Shown: piece after piece, positions 61,615 through 64,000 of the stretch
How positions within the stretch are numbered: position 1 is the first letter of the stretch
How the letters are laid out: each line of letters begins with the position of its first letter
Source: Salinispora tropica CNB-440
GTDB lineage: Bacteria > Actinomycetota > Actinomycetes > Mycobacteriales > Micromonosporaceae
Assembly: GCF_000016425.1 (NCBI RefSeq)
Contig: NC_009380.1
Location: 992,001-1,056,000, forward strand
Length of the DNA stretch: 64,000 nt
Reading direction: 5' to 3'
The notes under the pieces: generated by a model
The model's input: only the letters and a program-made list of their open reading frames with translations
Told to the model about the DNA's origin: nothing
The model's database searches: none
Position numbers and translations under genes: made by a program

Positions 61615-62304
61615 TCAAGGCAGGGTGAGGGTGGTCCGCTCGGCGACGGCGCGGGCGCCGAGACGGCTGGCGTCGGGGTGGGCGACCAGGACCGTGGAGG
61701 CGTTCGCGGTCAGCGGGGCCAAGAGCCAGTCGACCGGGTCCGGGTAGCGGTCGACGTCAATCAGGACCCGTGTGCCGGGGGTGAGCCCGAGGTCCGTGGC
61801 GCGCGCCGCCGCCCGGGCGGCCAGCTCCGCCTGGGCCGGCCCGCCGGGTGCGGGCGCCCCGAAGTGGTCGCCGTGCGTCCGTACCTCGGACGCGAAGTCC
61901 GCGTACCCCGGTGGCACCTCCCGTAGCGGCCGGGCGAACGGGTCCAGCGCGAGTAGGTAGCGGTCACCGGCGTAGGATCGGTCCGCCTCGGCCACCCGGC
62001 CGGTGGCGACGAAGAGAACGTCCACGTCGTCGGGCGAGTCAGCCACGGTGAGGCCAGCCGACCAGCATCCGAGTAGCACGGCGGCGGTCTGCCAGTGCGG
62101 GGGCAGGAGTACTCCGGCGGTATCGCCGGGTGCGAGTCCCACCCCGTCGACCAGCAGATTGGCGGTCTTGGCCACCCAGTTCGCGCAGGTAGCGCCAGAG
62201 AGTTCGGTGCGTTCGCCGGTGGCGTCGTCGTACCAGGTGAGCAGCGGTCGGGTCGGGTCGGGTGCGATCGCGTCCGCGAGGACCCGGGCAAGGTTGTCGG
62301 CCAT
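61615..62304 (-). CDS. TIGR03089 family protein (truncated AMP-ligase-like)
   Basis: 229 aa. It resembles the N-terminal part of acyl-CoA synthetases (TWYDDATGERTELSGATCANWVAKTANLLVDGVGLAPGDTAGVLLPPHWQ in sequence, given here only as the region from about residue 22) but lacks the P-loop and C-terminal domains, as is typical of the TIGR03089 actinobacterial family. Function unknown. A TATCGT element 8 nt before ATG 62304 on the minus strand is a candidate -10. It usually occurs near cell-envelope polysaccharide genes, as here. Confidence 0.8.
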   Translation of the reverse strand: MADNLARVLADAIAPDPTRPLLTWYDDATGERTELSGATCANWVAKTANLLVDGVGLAPGDTAGVLLPPHWQTAAVLLGCWSAGLTVADSPDDVDVLFVATGRVAEADRSYAGDRYLLALDPFARPLREVPPGYADFASEVRTHGDHFGAPAPGGPAQAELAARAAARATDLGLTPGTRVLIDVDRYPDPVDWLLAPLTANASTVLVAHPDASRLGARAVAERTTLTLP

Positions 62305-62455
62305 CAGCGCGAACGATACGCTCCCGCCGCTCGGACCCGAGGGCGACGACGACCTGGCTCAGCGCCGGGTCGCAGTCCTCGCCCGGGCGGGGGTGCGGCG
62401 TAGGCTTACGGCGAAAGTGTCGTACCCCACACCCCCGAGTGCAAGGAGTCGCCCC

Positions 62456-63601
62456 TTGACCGCCGGCAGCCCGCCCCGTGTGCTCATTGACGCCACGAGT
62501 GTTCCCGCCGATCGTGGCGGCGTCGGTAGATATGTTGACGGCCTGCTCGGCGCGCTCGGGAAGGTCTGCGGCACCAGCGTTGACCTGGTCGTGGTCAGCC
62601 TTCGGACGGATCTTGAACGCTATACCCGGATGCTGCCCGGGGCGGAGATCATCCCCGCCCCGGCCGCTGTGGCGCACCGGCCCGCGCGGCTCGCCTGGGA
62701 ACAGACCGGCCTGCCGCTGCTCGCCCAGCAGGTCGGCGCCCAGGTGCTGCATTCGCCCTTCTACACCTGCCCGCTGCGGGCGGGCTGTCCGGTCACCGTG
62801 ACCGTGCACGACGCCACCTTCTTCACCGAGCCAGAGCACTACGACAAGTCCCGTCGCACCTTCTTCCGCAGCGCGATCCGGACGTCGTTGCGCCGCGCCG
62901 ACCGGGTGATCGTGCCCAGTAAAGCCACCCGGGACGAGCTGATTCGGCTGTTGGACGCTGACCCGACCCGGATTGATGTCGCGTACCACGGGGTTGATCA
63001 TGTCGCGTTCCACGCCCCGAGCGCCGAGGAGAAGGCCCGGGTCCGGGCCCGGCTGGGGCTCGGCAGCCAGAGCTACGTCGCGTTCCTCGGTGCCAAGGAG
63101 CCCCGCAAGAACGTTCCCAACCTCATTCGGGGCTGGGCGCGGGCCGTGGCGGACCGGCACCAGCCGCCAGCCCTGGTGGTCGCCGGGGGGCAGGGGCACG
63201 ACGACGAGATCGATCGCGCGGTCGCCGAGGTGCCGTCGCACCTGCGCCTGCTCCGCCCCGGTTACCTGCGCTACGCCGACCTGCCGGGTTTCCTCGGTGG
63301 GGCCTTGGTCTCCGCCTACCCGTCGTACGGCGAGGGGTTCGGCCTGCCGATCCTGGAGGCGATGGCCTGTGCGGCGCCGGTGCTGACGACGCCCCGGCTC
63401 TCTCTGCCCGAGGTGGGCGGCGAGGCGGTCGCGTACACCAGCGAGGCACCGGATCAGATCGCCGCCGACCTGGCCGCGTTGCTCGACGACGAACACCGCC
63501 GGCTGGCGCTGGCCCAGGCCGGGTTCGACCGGGCCAAGGAGTTCACCTGGCAATCCAGCGCCGACGTGCACCTCGCCGCCTGGTCGCGGGCCCGGTCGTG
63601 A
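62456..63601 (+). CDS. Glycosyltransferase family 4 (GT-B)
   Basis: 381 aa. Retaining GT-B glycosyltransferase. VLIDATSVPADRGGVGRYVDGLL at the N-terminus, VTVHDATFF, and in the donor-binding half VAFLGAKEPRKNVPNLIRGWA and PSYGEGFGLPILEAMACAAPVLT with the EX7E motif. Similar enzymes transfer mannose; with manC next to it GDP-mannose is a likely donor (inference). TTG 62456 is chosen because AAGGAG lies 7 nt upstream. Confidence 0.9.
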   Translation: MTAGSPPRVLIDATSVPADRGGVGRYVDGLLGALGKVCGTSVDLVVVSLRTDLERYTRMLPGAEIIPAPAAVAHRPARLAWEQTGLPLLAQQVGAQVLHSPFYTCPLRAGCPVTVTVHDATFFTEPEHYDKSRRTFFRSAIRTSLRRADRVIVPSKATRDELIRLLDADPTRIDVAYHGVDHVAFHAPSAEEKARVRARLGLGSQSYVAFLGAKEPRKNVPNLIRGWARAVADRHQPPALVVAGGQGHDDEIDRAVAEVPSHLRLLRPGYLRYADLPGFLGGALVSAYPSYGEGFGLPILEAMACAAPVLTTPRLSLPEVGGEAVAYTSEAPDQIAADLAALLDDEHRRLALAQAGFDRAKEFTWQSSADVHLAAWSRARS

Positions 63602-63662
63602 ACGGGGCGCCTGTTCGGCTGACCCGGCGGCCTCAGCCGATCTGTTCGGGGAGAATGTGCAG

Positions 63663-64000
63663 GTGATTTACGCCGTCATCCCGGCGGGTGGCAGCGGCAC
63701 CAGGCTGTGGCCGTTGTCCCGCGCCGGGCATCCAAAGTTTCTTCACCAGCTCACCGGGTCCGCTGCGTCACTGTTGCAGGCGACCGTGGAGCGGCTTGGT
63801 CCGCTGGCGACGCCGGAGCGCACCTTCGTGGTCACTGGTACGGCACACGCCACCGCGGTGGCCCGCCAGCTGGCCGGGCTGCCGGAGCAGAACATCCTGG
63901 TCGAGCCGTCGCCGCGGGACTCGTGTGCAGCGATCGCACTGGCTGCCGCCGTGATCGCCCGTCAGGAGCCGACCGCGGTGATGGGCTCGTTCGCGGCGGA
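63663..64000 (+). CDS. manC: Mannose-1-phosphate guanylyltransferase, N-terminal part (partial at window end)
   Basis: The frame is open to the window end; 112 codons are seen. It forms GDP-mannose from mannose-1-phosphate and GTP. The nucleotide-binding signature IPAGGSGTRLWPLSR (about residues 6-20) and PKFLHQL are intact, and NILVEPSPRDSCAAIALAAA follows. GTG 63663 is preceded by GGGGAG; GTG 63657 is a possible earlier start. Confidence 0.9.
   Translation, partial: MIYAVIPAGGSGTRLWPLSRAGHPKFLHQLTGSAASLLQATVERLGPLATPERTFVVTGTAHATAVARQLAGLPEQNILVEPSPRDSCAAIALAAAVIARQEPTAVMGSFAA

Overview
The window is a very G+C-rich actinobacterial chromosome segment, most likely from Micromonosporaceae (Salinispora or Micromonospora type). 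Grounds are the strong third-position G+C, frequent GTG/TTG starts, mycothiol chemistry (mca), an unfused B3/B4-domain protein, a SCO7613-type giant membrane protein, and gene order. Two blocks match what is known of Mycobacterium tuberculosis: mfd-mazG-eno-ftsB-DUF501-ppx (cf. Rv1020-Rv1026) and thiolase-SGNH esterase-cbs-metB-greA-DUF4307-mca-small protein-yyaL (cf. Rv1074c-Rv1084). The genus assignment is inference.

Layout. 1-10.8 kb: end of mfd, a SurA-like lipoprotein, mazG, a DUF885 peptidase, a His-rich metal-binding protein, a lipoprotein, eno, a FtsB-like protein, DUF501, an ArgA-type acetyltransferase and an exopolyphosphatase. 10.8-14.6 kb: a PadR/HAAS pair with a clear operator, an LppU-like protein, a dienelactone-hydrolase-like protein lacking the usual Cys, and a type 5 uracil-DNA glycosylase. 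14.6-19.0 kb: a DUF4129 / membrane / MoxR / DUF58 / membrane operon. 19.1-22.1 kb: NDH-2, tRNA-Leu(UAA) (bldA type) and a Bax-inhibitor-1 protein. 22.1-29.1 kb: thiolase, two SGNH hydrolases, YkvA, cbs, GNAT, RNase Z, and a structured intergenic region with a possible tiny ORF. 29.2-34.0 kb: the three-gene N-acetylglutaminylglutamine amide (NAGGN) osmolyte operon. 34.2-42.1 kb: msrA, HIT, metB, amidase, ilvA, greA, DUF4307, mca. 42.3-48.5 kb: a GGDEF-EAL protein and yyaL, separated by an insertion that carries a solo B3/B4 protein and is flanked by partial duplications. 48.5-50.2 kb: purK-purE. 50.3-64 kb: the giant membrane protein, UDP-glucose dehydrogenase, acyl-CoA dehydrogenase, thioesterase, acetoacetyl-CoA synthetase, a TIGR03089 protein, a glycosyltransferase, and the start of manC, which together suggest the edge of a polysaccharide locus.

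Themes. Sulfur/amino-acid metabolism (cbs, metB, ilvA, argA) and mycothiol/redox functions (mca, msrA, yyaL) are interleaved with cell-envelope genes. At least seven in-frame TTA codons lie in six genes of the window, and the tRNA that reads them is also here. Many genes look leaderless: a TANNNT element ends 6-7 nt before the start codon and no Shine-Dalgarno is visible. No CRISPR array, rRNA, prophage or recognisable transposase was seen. The most unusual items are the TTA-bearing moxR-DUF58 operon, the insertion scar at 44.7-46.4 kb, the structured region at 28.8-29.1 kb, and the PadR operator set in a leaderless promoter.
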